Assembly: GCA_016290665.1 (NCBI GenBank)
Contig: JAEEUW010000008.1
Coordinates: 1-43,710 of the forward strand
DNA: 43,710 bases
Reading direction: 5' to 3'
Source of the DNA: Clostridiaceae bacterium
GTDB taxonomy: Bacteria > Bacillota > Clostridia > Oscillospirales > Acutalibacteraceae
The position numbers were made by a program, and so were the translations under genes. Below, piece by piece: positions 23,407 through 31,518 of the stretch (position 1 is its first letter; every line of letters starts with the position of its first letter). A model generated the notes under the pieces. The model made no database searches, was not told the DNA's origin, and worked only from the letters and a program-made list of their open reading frames with translations.

Positions 23407-24726
23407 ATGGGCAAAAAAATAGTGGTTGCCGGCGCGGGCCACGGCGGTCTGATTGCCGCGGCAAAGCTGGCGCAGGCCGGTTACGATGTGACGGTCTATG
23501 AACGCAGGATCAAGAGCGAGCTCGGCTACGACTGGGAGGACGCGATCAACCTGCACATCTTTGCGGAATGCGGGCTGGAAACGCCCGACACGTCAAACAT
23601 TGAGTTCAACGGCGATATGAAATACTACAACCCGAACCTCAAGGCGCCGCTGGTGGTGCCCTCCAACGGCAAGGGCTCGGCCATGTTCGAACGCAAAAAG
23701 CTCTATGAAATCCTGCTGGACAACGCCGAAAAAAGCGGCGTCAGGATCATCTATTCCACCGAGATCCTCGGCCCGGTGATGGACGGCCTGCGCGTGACGG
23801 GCATCCGCACCTCCGACGGCGTGGTGGACGCCGACCTCGTGATCGACGCGGCGGGCATCAACACGCCCTTGCGCTCGCGGCTGCCCGTGTGCTGCAACGT
23901 GGACCGCGACTACGGCTACGGCGAATGCTTCTATGCCTACCGCGCCTATTTCAACAAGGTGCCCGGCCACGACCCCGACGTGGGATACGAAATCTTTCTG
24001 ATGCATCAGGGTGAGCGCGGCATCTCGTGGGTCGTAACGAAGGACAGCTACGTCGACGTGCTGATCGGCCGCATGGCGCCCATGAGCAAAGAAAAGCTCC
24101 GCAAAACGCTCGACGAAATGCGCGCGTTCAGCCCGCAGATCGGCGAAACGCTGCTGCGCGGCGGCTCTCAGGAGCAGATTCCCGTGCGCCGGCCGCTGTC
24201 GGTCATGGTCTGCGACGGCTATGCCGCCGTGGGCGACTCCGCCTATATGACCGAGCCGATGAGCGGCTCCGGCATCTGCGCCTCCATGCGCGCCGGCCTG
24301 CTTTTGGCGGAAACCGTGATTGCGGACGAAAAAGAGGAATATTCCAAAGAAACGCTCTGGGAATACAACCGCAAATACATGCTGCACTTCGGCAAGAACT
24401 TTGCCGCCATCGACATCCTCAAGAATGTGCTGCTGTGCACCGAGGTGGAGGGCGTCAACTTCCTGTTCGACAAGGGCATCATCACCGAAAACGATATGTC
24501 GTTCGGCACCGGCAAGAGCGACAAGGGCATGGCGTTCAGCGACCTTGTGGCCCGCGCCACCCGCGGCATCGGCAACCTGCCCGTGCTGCTGCGCACCGCC
24601 GGTGCGCTCTCAAAGGGCGACAACGTGAAAAAAGTCTATGAAGCGATCCCGAAGACCTACAACGAAAAAGCGGTGCTCAAATGGAAGGCCGACGTGCGCG
24701 AGGCCACCACGCTGATGCAGCGCTGA
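23407..24726 (+). CDS. FAD-dependent oxidoreductase, geranylgeranyl-reductase-like
   Basis: 439 aa with AAAAGGAG before the ATG. N-terminal Rossmann motif VVAGAGHGGLIAAAKLAQAG and an Arg after the second strand (VYERR), the second FAD motif VDADLVIDAAGI, and the third AAVGDSAYMTEPMSGSGI (GD motif). This is the layout of geranylgeranyl reductases and flavin hydroxylases. First gene of a tight five-gene run with a sugar transferase, an SDR, a CPBP protease and tadA. A role in reducing isoprenoid or lipid carriers would fit the sugar-phosphate transferase neighbour but is inference. Confidence 0.85.
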   Translation: MGKKIVVAGAGHGGLIAAAKLAQAGYDVTVYERRIKSELGYDWEDAINLHIFAECGLETPDTSNIEFNGDMKYYNPNLKAPLVVPSNGKGSAMFERKKLYEILLDNAEKSGVRIIYSTEILGPVMDGLRVTGIRTSDGVVDADLVIDAAGINTPLRSRLPVCCNVDRDYGYGECFYAYRAYFNKVPGHDPDVGYEIFLMHQGERGISWVVTKDSYVDVLIGRMAPMSKEKLRKTLDEMRAFSPQIGETLLRGGSQEQIPVRRPLSVMVCDGYAAVGDSAYMTEPMSGSGICASMRAGLLLAETVIADEKEEYSKETLWEYNRKYMLHFGKNFAAIDILKNVLLCTEVEGVNFLFDKGIITENDMSFGTGKSDKGMAFSDLVARATRGIGNLPVLLRTAGALSKGDNVKKVYEAIPKTYNEKAVLKWKADVREATTLMQR

Positions 24727-24757
24727 CGCGCAGAGAGAGAAAGCAGAGGACTGAATC

Positions 24758-26209
24758 ATGGGTAAAAAATATGTGAAGGAACAGACGATTCTGTATCTGT
24801 TCAAGTTTGCCATTTCCCTGCTGTTTGCGGGCGCGATGTACTGGCTCTGGGTCCGGCGGTTCAATTCCTCGGCGCCCACGCCGTTCTATCGCTGGGGCAA
24901 CTATTTCCTGTTCGTGCTGATTCTGCTGACCTACACCACCTTTGTCAAGGTCTACGGCGGCTTCATGGTCGGCACGGCCACGGTGATCGATCTGATCTTT
25001 TCGCAGGTGATCGCCATCGGCTTTTTGCAGGGCGTGAGCTATCTCATCTTTTCGCTTCTGAGCTACCGGCTGGTTTCCATCTGGCCGTTCGTGCTCATGT
25101 TCCTCGCCATGAGCGTGTTCGCGGCGGGCTGGGTCGTTGTGATCGACGCAATCTATTTCAAGCTCCACGCGCCGAAAAAGACCATCGTGGTGTTCAACAA
25201 CGTGGACGCCTATCTTTCGCTCAAGGGCATCCGCAGCATGGACAAGCGCTTCCGCGTGGTGCGCACGGTCAATTCGGAAAAGACCAGCCTCGAAGAGCTG
25301 TTCTCCTACCTCAAAAAGCTGGACGCCGTCTTTCTGTGCGGCGTGCCGGCCGATTACCGCAACGAGGTGGTCAAATACTGCATCGCCCATTCCAAGGTGG
25401 CCTATATCAAGCCGAAGATCTCCGACACGATCATCCGCGGCGGCAAGACCATCCAGCTGATGGACGTGCCGGTCTACCGCTGCAAGCGCAGCAACTCGAG
25501 CCTGATCTACAAGGTGATGAAGCGCGGCATGGACATTGTTCTCTCGTCCGTCGCCATCGTGATCTCGTCGCCCGTGATGCTGCTGACGGCGCTGGCCATC
25601 AAACTCGACGACCGCGGCCCCGTGTTCTATAAGCAGCGGCGGCTGACGCTCAACGGCAGGGAGTTCAACATCATCAAGTTCCGCTCCATGCGCTGCGACG
25701 CCGAAAAAGACGGCGTGGCCCGGCTGGCGGGCGACAACGACGACCGCATCACCCGTGTGGGCGCGATCATCCGCAAATGCCGGATCGACGAGCTGCCCCA
25801 GATTTTCAACATCTTCCTCGGCCAGATGTCCATGGTCGGTCCGCGGCCCGAGCGCCCCGAGATCGCCAAGGAATATGAAGAGGTGATGCCCGAATTCGCC
25901 CTGCGCCTGCAGGTGAAGGCGGGCCTGACCGGCTACGCGCAGGTCTACGGCAAATACAACACCACGCCCTACGACAAGGTGCAGATGGACCTGATCTACG
26001 TGGCGCGGCAGTCGTTCATGGAGGATATCCGCCTGATGCTGATGACCTTCAAGATTCTCTTCGTGCCCTCCAGCACCGAGGGCGTGGACGCCGACCAGCG
26101 CACCGCCCAGCGCAGGAGCGCCGAAAAGGACGCGCCGCAGGAAACGGCGGCCGAAGCGGCCCCGCAGCAAGAGGCGGAGGACCCGCAGGCAGCATCCGAC
26201 GAAGCATAA
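24758..26209 (+). CDS. Polyprenyl-phosphate sugar-phosphate transferase (WcaJ/PglC-like, long form)
   Basis: 483 aa. Four N-terminal membrane segments (about 10-135), a nucleotide-binding-like soluble part (about 142-245, with IVVFNNVDAYLSL), then the catalytic Bac-transf domain (about 250-445): YKVMKRGMDIVLSSVAIVI (re-entrant helix), GPVFYKQRRLTLNGREFNI, IIKFRSMRCDAEKDG, RKCRIDELPQIFNI and MSMVGPRPERPE with the Asp-Glu pair, and GLTGYAQVYGKYNT. It loads a sugar phosphate onto undecaprenyl phosphate to start exopolysaccharide or glycoprotein glycan synthesis. The Ala/Glu/Gln-rich tail (about 455-483) is unusual. No other glycan genes are present. Confidence 0.92.
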   Translation: MGKKYVKEQTILYLFKFAISLLFAGAMYWLWVRRFNSSAPTPFYRWGNYFLFVLILLTYTTFVKVYGGFMVGTATVIDLIFSQVIAIGFLQGVSYLIFSLLSYRLVSIWPFVLMFLAMSVFAAGWVVVIDAIYFKLHAPKKTIVVFNNVDAYLSLKGIRSMDKRFRVVRTVNSEKTSLEELFSYLKKLDAVFLCGVPADYRNEVVKYCIAHSKVAYIKPKISDTIIRGGKTIQLMDVPVYRCKRSNSSLIYKVMKRGMDIVLSSVAIVISSPVMLLTALAIKLDDRGPVFYKQRRLTLNGREFNIIKFRSMRCDAEKDGVARLAGDNDDRITRVGAIIRKCRIDELPQIFNIFLGQMSMVGPRPERPEIAKEYEEVMPEFALRLQVKAGLTGYAQVYGKYNTTPYDKVQMDLIYVARQSFMEDIRLMLMTFKILFVPSSTEGVDADQRTAQRRSAEKDAPQETAAEAAPQQEAEDPQAASDEA

Positions 26210-26222
26210 AGAGGGGAACGGC

Positions 26223-27008
26223 ATGAAAGTTGCGGTTGTGACCGGCGCGTCAAGCGGGATCGGTCTGGAAACGGCAAAGCTGCTGAGCAAAAACGGCTGG
26301 CGCGTGTGGGGCTTCAGCCGCCGCGGCGGCGAGGACGGCGAAACGCTGCGCCACCTTGTCTGCGACGTGACGGACGAAGCGCAGGTGCGCGCGGCGTTCC
26401 AAACGGTGTTTGAACGGGAGGGCCGGCTGGACCTGCTGGTGAACAACGCCGGCTTCGGCATTTCCGGCGCCGTGGAGGACACCGCGGCGGACAGCGCGAA
26501 AAAGCAGTTTGACGTCAACTTCTTCGGCTGCTTTCTTTGCTGCCGGGCCGCGATCCCCTATCTGCGCCAAAGCGGCGGCGGACGCATCATCAACATGAGC
26601 TCGATGGCCGCGGTGCTGCCGATCCCGTTCCAAAGCTTTTATTCCGCGTCAAAGAGCGCGGTCAACGCGCTGACGCTGGCGCTCAGAAACGAACTGAAGC
26701 CCTTCGGCATCACCGTCTGCGCGCTGATGCCCGGCGACGTGAAAACGGGCTTTACCGCCGCCCGCGAAAAGAACGGCGGTTCCGAGGCGTATGCCGCCGT
26801 GGTGCAAAAGAGCGTGGCCGTGATGGAACACGACGAGCAGACCGGCATGGCGCCCCGGACGCTGGCCGAAGCCGTGCTGCGGCTGGCAACCCGAAAAAAT
26901 CCAAAACCGCTTTCCACCTGCGGCGCGCAGTACCGGCTCTTTGCCGTGCTGGCAAAGCTTTTGCCGCAGTCGGCGGTCAACGCCATTGTGGGAAAGATCT
27001 ATAGTTGA
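26223..27008 (+). CDS. Short-chain dehydrogenase/reductase
   Basis: 261 aa with GAGGGGAA before the ATG. TGASSGIG cofactor motif at 7-14, NNAG, Ser in MSSMAAV, and YSASK catalytic motif. Classical SDR; substrate unknown. The absence of an acidic residue after the second strand and the presence of SRRGG there suggest NADP(H). Confidence 0.93.
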   Translation: MKVAVVTGASSGIGLETAKLLSKNGWRVWGFSRRGGEDGETLRHLVCDVTDEAQVRAAFQTVFEREGRLDLLVNNAGFGISGAVEDTAADSAKKQFDVNFFGCFLCCRAAIPYLRQSGGGRIINMSSMAAVLPIPFQSFYSASKSAVNALTLALRNELKPFGITVCALMPGDVKTGFTAAREKNGGSEAYAAVVQKSVAVMEHDEQTGMAPRTLAEAVLRLATRKNPKPLSTCGAQYRLFAVLAKLLPQSAVNAIVGKIYS

Positions 27009-27018
27009 GGTGACGGCC

Positions 27019-27999
27019 ATGGAACCCTATGCGGCGTTCGACCGAAGCGGCGACGTCAAACGCGAAAAACACGAAATCAGGCTGCTCGGCGCGCTGTCGG
27101 GCGGCGCTGTTTTGCTTTACGTTCTGCTGCAGAACGTTCTGGTCGGCGTGCTGATGGCCGCGGGCCTTTATCAGGCCTACCGCACGACGCCGCTGATGCA
27201 GGCGGGCGTGGACATTCTGCTGGTGCTTCTGTGCCTGCTGCTGCCGTTCCTGCTGCTCGGCAGGCCGATGGCCCGCATCTCGCAAACGGCGAATCTGCTG
27301 CCGCTGGAGGCGCCGCGCAGCAAGCCCGACTTTTTCCTGGCCATACCCGCGGGCGTCGGCTTCTGCCTGATTGCCAACACGGTTTCCGGCTATCTCATTA
27401 CGTTCATTTCCGGCTTCGGGCTGGAGCTTTCGTCGCCCGACATTCCGATGCCGCAGGGCCCGCTCGGCCTCATGGCGTCGTTCTTCCGCGTGGTGGTGGT
27501 CGCCGCCATGGCGGAAGAGCTGTGCTTCCGCGGCGTGGTGATGAACTCCCTGCGCCGCTACGGCGATTTCTTTGCCGTTTCCATGGCGTCGCTGGTCTTC
27601 GCCCTGATGCACTGCAACCTGATTCAGGCGCCGTTTGCGCTGATCGTCGGCTTTGCGCTGGGCTATCTGAGCATCCTAACCGGCACGCTCTGGACCGGCA
27701 TCCTGATCCACGCGGTCAACAACACCGTTTCGCTGGTGTTCAGCTATCTGCTGGAACGCATCGACGAGCACGCGGCCTCGCTGCTGTATACCGCCGCGAC
27801 CGATCTGCTGCTCGCGGTGGGCGCGGTGTGCTTCCTCGTGCTGCTTCTGCGGCGGCGCAGACGTCCGGCGCCCCCGGCGGCGCGCACGGCGAGCACTTTC
27901 GGCCAGAAGGTCGGCGCGTTTTTGCTGAATCCGACCATGCCGCTGGCGGTCGCGCTGATGCTCTACTACACGGCGCAGTTCGTCAAAAAAGCGGGGTAG
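27019..27999 (+). CDS. CPBP-family intramembrane metalloprotease
   Basis: 326 aa from the ATG at 27019 (GAGGTGA upstream). Eight or so membrane segments. CPBP (Abi/Rce1) motifs: AEELCFRGVV (Glu166-Glu167 and Arg171), VFALMHCN (His198), LIHAVNNTVS (His231, Asn235). Bacterial members act in bacteriocin self-immunity or protein processing. A Pro/Arg-rich cytoplasmic loop (RRRRRPAPPAART) precedes the last membrane helix. Confidence 0.92.
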   Translation: MEPYAAFDRSGDVKREKHEIRLLGALSGGAVLLYVLLQNVLVGVLMAAGLYQAYRTTPLMQAGVDILLVLLCLLLPFLLLGRPMARISQTANLLPLEAPRSKPDFFLAIPAGVGFCLIANTVSGYLITFISGFGLELSSPDIPMPQGPLGLMASFFRVVVVAAMAEELCFRGVVMNSLRRYGDFFAVSMASLVFALMHCNLIQAPFALIVGFALGYLSILTGTLWTGILIHAVNNTVSLVFSYLLERIDEHAASLLYTAATDLLLAVGAVCFLVLLLRRRRRPAPPAARTASTFGQKVGAFLLNPTMPLAVALMLYYTAQFVKKAG

Positions 28000-28003
28000 C
28001 GCC

Positions 28004-28474
28004 ATGCAGCGGGAGATGGAAGAGGCGCTGCGGCTGGCGCGCGAAGCAGCCGAAGCGGGCGAGGTGCCCGTGGGCGCCGTTGTGGCAAAAGACGGCGTGA
28101 TTCTGGGCCGCGGGCGCAACCGCCGCGAAGAAAGCGGCGACGTTGCCGCCCACGCCGAAATCGAAGCGATCCGCAGCGCGGCGGACGCCGTGGGCGACTG
28201 GCGGCTGCCCGGCTGCACGCTTTACGTGACGCTGGAGCCCTGCGCCATGTGCTGCGGCGCCATTCTGCACGCGCGGCTGAGCCGCGTGGTGTTCGGCGCC
28301 TATGACGAAACGGCGGGCGCAGTTGTGAGCCGCGAACGGCTGCTTTCGGGGTCGCTCGGCCCCGCGCCGCAGGTGGCGGGCGGCTACCGCGCCGCCGAAA
28401 GCGAGCGGCTGCTGCGCGATTTCTTTGCGAAACGGCGCAAAACCGTTGACAAAGCGGCAAAGGAAAGCGTATAA
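28004..28474 (+). CDS. tadA: tRNA adenosine(34) deaminase TadA
   Basis: 156 aa. Zinc/catalytic motifs VAAHAEIEAI (His50, Glu52) and LEPCAMCCGAILHARL (Cys80, Cys83), plus VPVGAVV and RVVFGAYDETAGA. It makes inosine 34 in tRNA-Arg(ACG). The last gene of the FAD operon; the metQ promoter lies within its 3' end (28446-28475). Confidence 0.96.
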   Translation: MQREMEEALRLAREAAEAGEVPVGAVVAKDGVILGRGRNRREESGDVAAHAEIEAIRSAADAVGDWRLPGCTLYVTLEPCAMCCGAILHARLSRVVFGAYDETAGAVVSRERLLSGSLGPAPQVAGGYRAAESERLLRDFFAKRRKTVDKAAKESV

Positions 28475-28475
28475 T
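28446..28475 (+). promoter_or_regulatory. Promoter of metQ inside tadA
   Basis: Consensus TTGACA (28446-28451), 18-base spacer, consensus TATAAT (28470-28475), overlapping the tadA stop codon. The leader is about 30 bases; no SAM riboswitch or T-box fits in it. Confidence 0.9.
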
Positions 28476-28511
28476 CACTTTAATGCAATAAAACCGAAAG
28501 GGGATTTTATC

Positions 28512-29369
28512 ATGAAAAAAGCATTGTCCATTCTTCTGGTTCTGGCAGTTCTGACCGCGAGCCTGTTTGCGCTGGCGGCCTGCGGCGGCAAGGAAACGCT
28601 GACGATCGCCGTGCCCAACGACACGACCAACGAAGCGCGCGCCCTGATTCTGCTGCAGGAAAACGGCATCATCAAGCTCAAAGAGGGCGCCGGCATCACC
28701 GCCACGATCAACGACATCGTGGAAAACCCGCTGAACATTTCCTTCAAGGAAGTGGAAGCCGCGCAGATTCCGTCGATCCTGCCCGACGTGGACTACGCCA
28801 TCATCAACTCCAACTACGCCATTGCCGCGGGCATGAAGCCGGCGGAGCAGAGCCTGCTGATTGAGGGCGCCTACAGCGCGTACTCCAACATCGTGGCCGT
28901 GAAGAACGGCGACGAGACCAAGGACAGCATCAAGGCGCTGGTGGCCGCGCTGGAAAGCAAGGACGTGGCCGACTTCATCGCCGGCAAATATGACGGCGCG
29001 GTGATCTCGGTGGTCGAGAACCCGGGCGACGGCTATGCTGCCGACGTCGATTACGACGCGCTCAAGGGCACCGAGATTTCGGTGGCCGCTTCTCCCGCCC
29101 CGCATGCGGAGATTCTGGAAATCGCGAAGGACATTCTGGCCAAGAAGGACATCACGCTGAAGATCGTGGAGTTCACCGACTACGTGCAGCCGAACAAGGT
29201 GGTCGACAGCGGCGAGATGGACGCCAACTACTTCCAGCACTTCCCGTATCTGGACGACTTCAACAAGGAGCAGGGCACCGACCTTGTGAACGCGGGCGAC
29301 ATCCACGTGGAGCCGATGGGCCTTTACGGCGGCCGTCAGACCACGCTGGACGCGCTGACTGTGAAATAA
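28512..29369 (+). CDS. metQ: MetQ/NlpA lipoprotein with circularly permuted halves
   Basis: 285 aa, lipoprotein signal with lipobox LAAC (Cys24). All the MetQ/NlpA elements are present but in swapped order. Residues 29-167 match the usual second half: IAVPNDTTNEARALILLQ, IIKLKEGAG, DIVENPLNISFKEVEAAQIP, YAIINSNYAIAAG, ending KYDGAVISVV. After a linker (168-187) residues 188-285 match the usual first half: ISVAASPAPHAEILEIAKDI, FTDYVQPNKVVDSGEMDANY, FQHFPYLDDFNKEQGTDLV, HVEPMGLYGG. In E. coli MetQ and relatives the PHAEI-like segment is N-terminal and the PND segment follows. It should still bind methionine for the MetNI importer further down. A terminator follows at 29386. Confidence 0.9.
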   Translation: MKKALSILLVLAVLTASLFALAACGGKETLTIAVPNDTTNEARALILLQENGIIKLKEGAGITATINDIVENPLNISFKEVEAAQIPSILPDVDYAIINSNYAIAAGMKPAEQSLLIEGAYSAYSNIVAVKNGDETKDSIKALVAALESKDVADFIAGKYDGAVISVVENPGDGYAADVDYDALKGTEISVAASPAPHAEILEIAKDILAKKDITLKIVEFTDYVQPNKVVDSGEMDANYFQHFPYLDDFNKEQGTDLVNAGDIHVEPMGLYGGRQTTLDALTVK

Positions 29370-29385
29370 GAATCACGGCAAACAT

Positions 29386-29426
29386 ACAGCCGCAGGGAGC
29401 GATCCCTGCGGCTGTTGCTGTTTTTT
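29386..29426 (+). terminator. Intrinsic terminator after metQ
   Basis: ACAGCCGCAGGGA-GCGA-TCCCTGCGGCTGT followed, after GC, by a T tract. Confidence 0.9.
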
Positions 29427-29501
29427 GGGAGGAACCCCTTCCCGCCCGCGGTCCCGTGATATTGACCCATAAACGCCGCGAATTCTTATGAATATTTCCG
29501 A

Positions 29502-29530
29502 TTGACAAGCGAAGCGCTGACGGGTACAAT
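29502..29530 (+). promoter_or_regulatory. Promoter of the zinc-knuckle protein gene
   Basis: Consensus TTGACA (29502-29507), 17-base spacer, TACAAT (29525-29530). Confidence 0.85.
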
Positions 29531-29570
29531 GATTATGAGCCAATATCTTTTAGAAAGAAGGTTGCTTTTT

Positions 29571-30287
29571 ATGAAAAAACTGACCCGTAAATCCATCAGC
29601 GTTCTGCTTTCGCTGCTGATGATCCTGTCCGTCTGCGGCGGCATGGCGGTTTTGGCAAACGCCGAAGACACTGACCCGCCCGCGCCCGCCGCTGTCACCT
29701 ATAAGCCTGTTGCGGCCAAAGACGCCACCTGCGGAGACGACGGCAACATCGCCTACTATAAAGGCTCCGACGACTTGTGCTACGTCAAAAACGAAAACGA
29801 TGAATATGTTGTAATCGCCCTTGCCGACACCGTGATTCCCGCCACCAACGCCCACGGCGAGCTGACGGCCACCGCCGCCACGGACGCCACCTGCGAGCGC
29901 GACGGCAACATCGCGTACTGGTATTGCGACACCTGCAAGCACTATTACAGCGACGCGCAGGGCACGCAGAAGATCACGGCGAATGACACGGTCGTTCCGA
30001 AGCTGGAGCACAGCTTTTATAAGGATACGTACAATTCCTATGAGCCGAGCTGCAAGGGCAGCGGCGAGATCATCTATATCTGCGAGACCTGCGGCATGAA
30101 AAAGGTGGAGACCTACCCGATGGTGCAGCACGCCGACTATGACGGCAACGGCGAATGCGATTGGTGCGGCTTCACCATGACGCCGGGCGCCTGCCGCCAG
30201 TGCGGCAAGGTGCACACCGGCTTCTTCGGCAAGATCGTGAAATTCTTCCACGAAGCCTTCTGGTTCATCAACGAACTGCTGAAATAA
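29571..30287 (+). CDS. Secreted Cys-rich repeat protein with zinc-knuckle and amphipathic C-terminal tail
   Basis: 238 aa from the ATG at 29571 (AGAAGG upstream). Signal peptide to about 31 (VLANA-ED). Three imperfect repeats follow with the pattern ATC..DGNIAY..C..C (DATCGDDGNIAYY, DATCERDGNIAYWYCDTC, PSCKGSGEIIYICETCG), as in Clostridial surface proteins. Then ECDWCGF, a CRQCGKVHTGFFG knuckle and the tail KIVKFFHEAFWFI. CxxC pairs could bind zinc. Its own promoter separates it from metQ, although it lies between metQ and metN. Function unknown; surface attachment through the tail is inference. Confidence 0.8.
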   Translation: MKKLTRKSISVLLSLLMILSVCGGMAVLANAEDTDPPAPAAVTYKPVAAKDATCGDDGNIAYYKGSDDLCYVKNENDEYVVIALADTVIPATNAHGELTATAATDATCERDGNIAYWYCDTCKHYYSDAQGTQKITANDTVVPKLEHSFYKDTYNSYEPSCKGSGEIIYICETCGMKKVETYPMVQHADYDGNGECDWCGFTMTPGACRQCGKVHTGFFGKIVKFFHEAFWFINELLK

Positions 30288-30377
30288 GCGCACCCCCGTG
30301 ACAAAACCGGCAGCCCGGACCTTCGGAGAAGGGAACCTTTAGCCGCAGCGGCGCGCTTATTTGTGAAATCCTGCGTT

Positions 30378-30427
30378 GCAGGGGACGGATATCCGCCAGG
30401 ATGATCCGCCCCCTGCGCTTTGTTTTT
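30378..30427 (+). terminator. Terminator after the zinc-knuckle gene
   Basis: GCAGGGG-A-CGGAT pairs with ATCCG-C-CCCCTGC around a loop of about 13 bases, followed by GCTTTGTTTTT. Considered as a riboswitch and set aside. Confidence 0.65.
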
Positions 30428-30451
30428 CCGCCATCTTTTTTGCCGCAGCCC

Positions 30452-30480
30452 TTGCAAGCGCAGCGCATTTTGATTATAAT
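30452..30480 (+). promoter_or_regulatory. Promoter of metNI
   Basis: TTGCAA (30452-30457), 17-base spacer, consensus TATAAT (30475-30480). Confidence 0.85.
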
Positions 30481-30513
30481 GGTATTCTGTAACAGAAGAA
30501 GGAGGGAACGGGT

Positions 30514-31518
30514 TTGATCGAACTTGTGCATCTCGATAAAACGTTTCAGACCGCCGACGGCGCCGTGGAAGCCCTGCGCGACATCAGCCTGACGATTGAA
30601 GACGGCGACATCTTCGGCATCATCGGCATGAGCGGCGCGGGCAAAAGCACCCTTGTGCGCTGCATCAATATGCTGGAGCGGCCCACGGGCGGCACCGTGA
30701 TTGTCGGCGGCGACGACATGACGAAGCTGTCTCCCGCCGCGCTGCGCGAAAAGCGCCGCAGCATCACCATGATCTTTCAGCAGTTCAATCTGCTGATGCA
30801 GCGTACCTGTCTCAAGAACGTCTGCTTCCCGATGGAGCTGGACGGCAAAAGCAAGAAGGACGCCAAAAAGAAGGCCCGCGAGCTGCTCGATCTCGTCGGT
30901 CTGCCCGACAAGGCGCTGGCTTATCCGGCTCAGCTTTCCGGCGGCCAGCAGCAGCGCGTGGCGATCGCCCGCGCCCTGGCCACGAACCCCGAGGTGCTGC
31001 TTTGCGACGAGGCCACCAGCGCGCTGGACCCCAACACGACCCACGCGATTCTGGAGCTGATCCGCGACATCAACAAAAAGCTCGGCATCACCGTGGTGGT
31101 CATCACCCACCAGATGAGCGTGGTCGAAGAGATCTGCAGCCATGTGGCGATTCTGGACGAGGGCCGCGTGGTGGAGCAGGGCGACGTGGCGCAGGTGTTT
31201 GCCCACCCGCAGTCGGACGCGGCCAAAAAGCTGGTCTTCCCGAACGGGGAAGAAACCGTGCTGCCGCCGCAGGAAAACCAGGCGCGGCTGCGCATCGGCT
31301 TCAACGGCTCCGCCACGGCGGACAAGCCGCTGATCGCGACCATGGCGGCCGAACACGGCATTCTGGCGAACATTCTGGGCGCGTCCACCCGCGCGTTCCA
31401 CGAGCAGGCCTTCGGCGAAATGCTGATCGGCGTGCCGGCGGCGCAAAAGGAAGAAGCGCTCGCGTTTTTGCGTTCCGTGCCCGGTATTACGGTGGAGGAG
31501 GTGCCCGAAGATGCTTGA
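30514..31518 (+). CDS. metN: Methionine ABC transporter ATP-binding protein MetN
   Basis: 334 aa, TTG start (30514) with AAGGAGG 9 bases upstream. Walker A GMSGAGKST, signature [15 protein letters not shown], Walker B VLLCDEATSALDP, switch VITHQM. The C-terminal domain (about 250-334, ENQARLRIGFNGSA ... EEVPEDA) is the NIL/ACT-like domain that binds methionine and inhibits transport when the cell is replete. Its 3' end overlaps metI by 8 bases. Confidence 0.97.
   Translation: MIELVHLDKTFQTADGAVEALRDISLTIEDGDIFGIIGMSGAGKSTLVRCINMLERPTGGTVIVGGDDMTKLSPAALREKRRSITMIFQQFNLLMQRTCLKNVCFPMELDGKSKKDAKKKARELLDLVGLPDKALAYPAQLSGGQQQRVAIARALATNPEVLLCDEATSALDPNTTHAILELIRDINKKLGITVVVITHQMSVVEEICSHVAILDEGRVVEQGDVAQVFAHPQSDAAKKLVFPNGEETVLPPQENQARLRIGFNGSATADKPLIATMAAEHGILANILGASTRAFHEQAFGEMLIGVPAAQKEEALAFLRSVPGITVEEVPEDA

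Noticed and set aside
28476-28511. SAM riboswitch or T-box before metQ, and at 30288-30450 before metN
   Set aside because: The metQ leader is too short, and the structure before metN is a simple terminator hairpin without the conserved elements.
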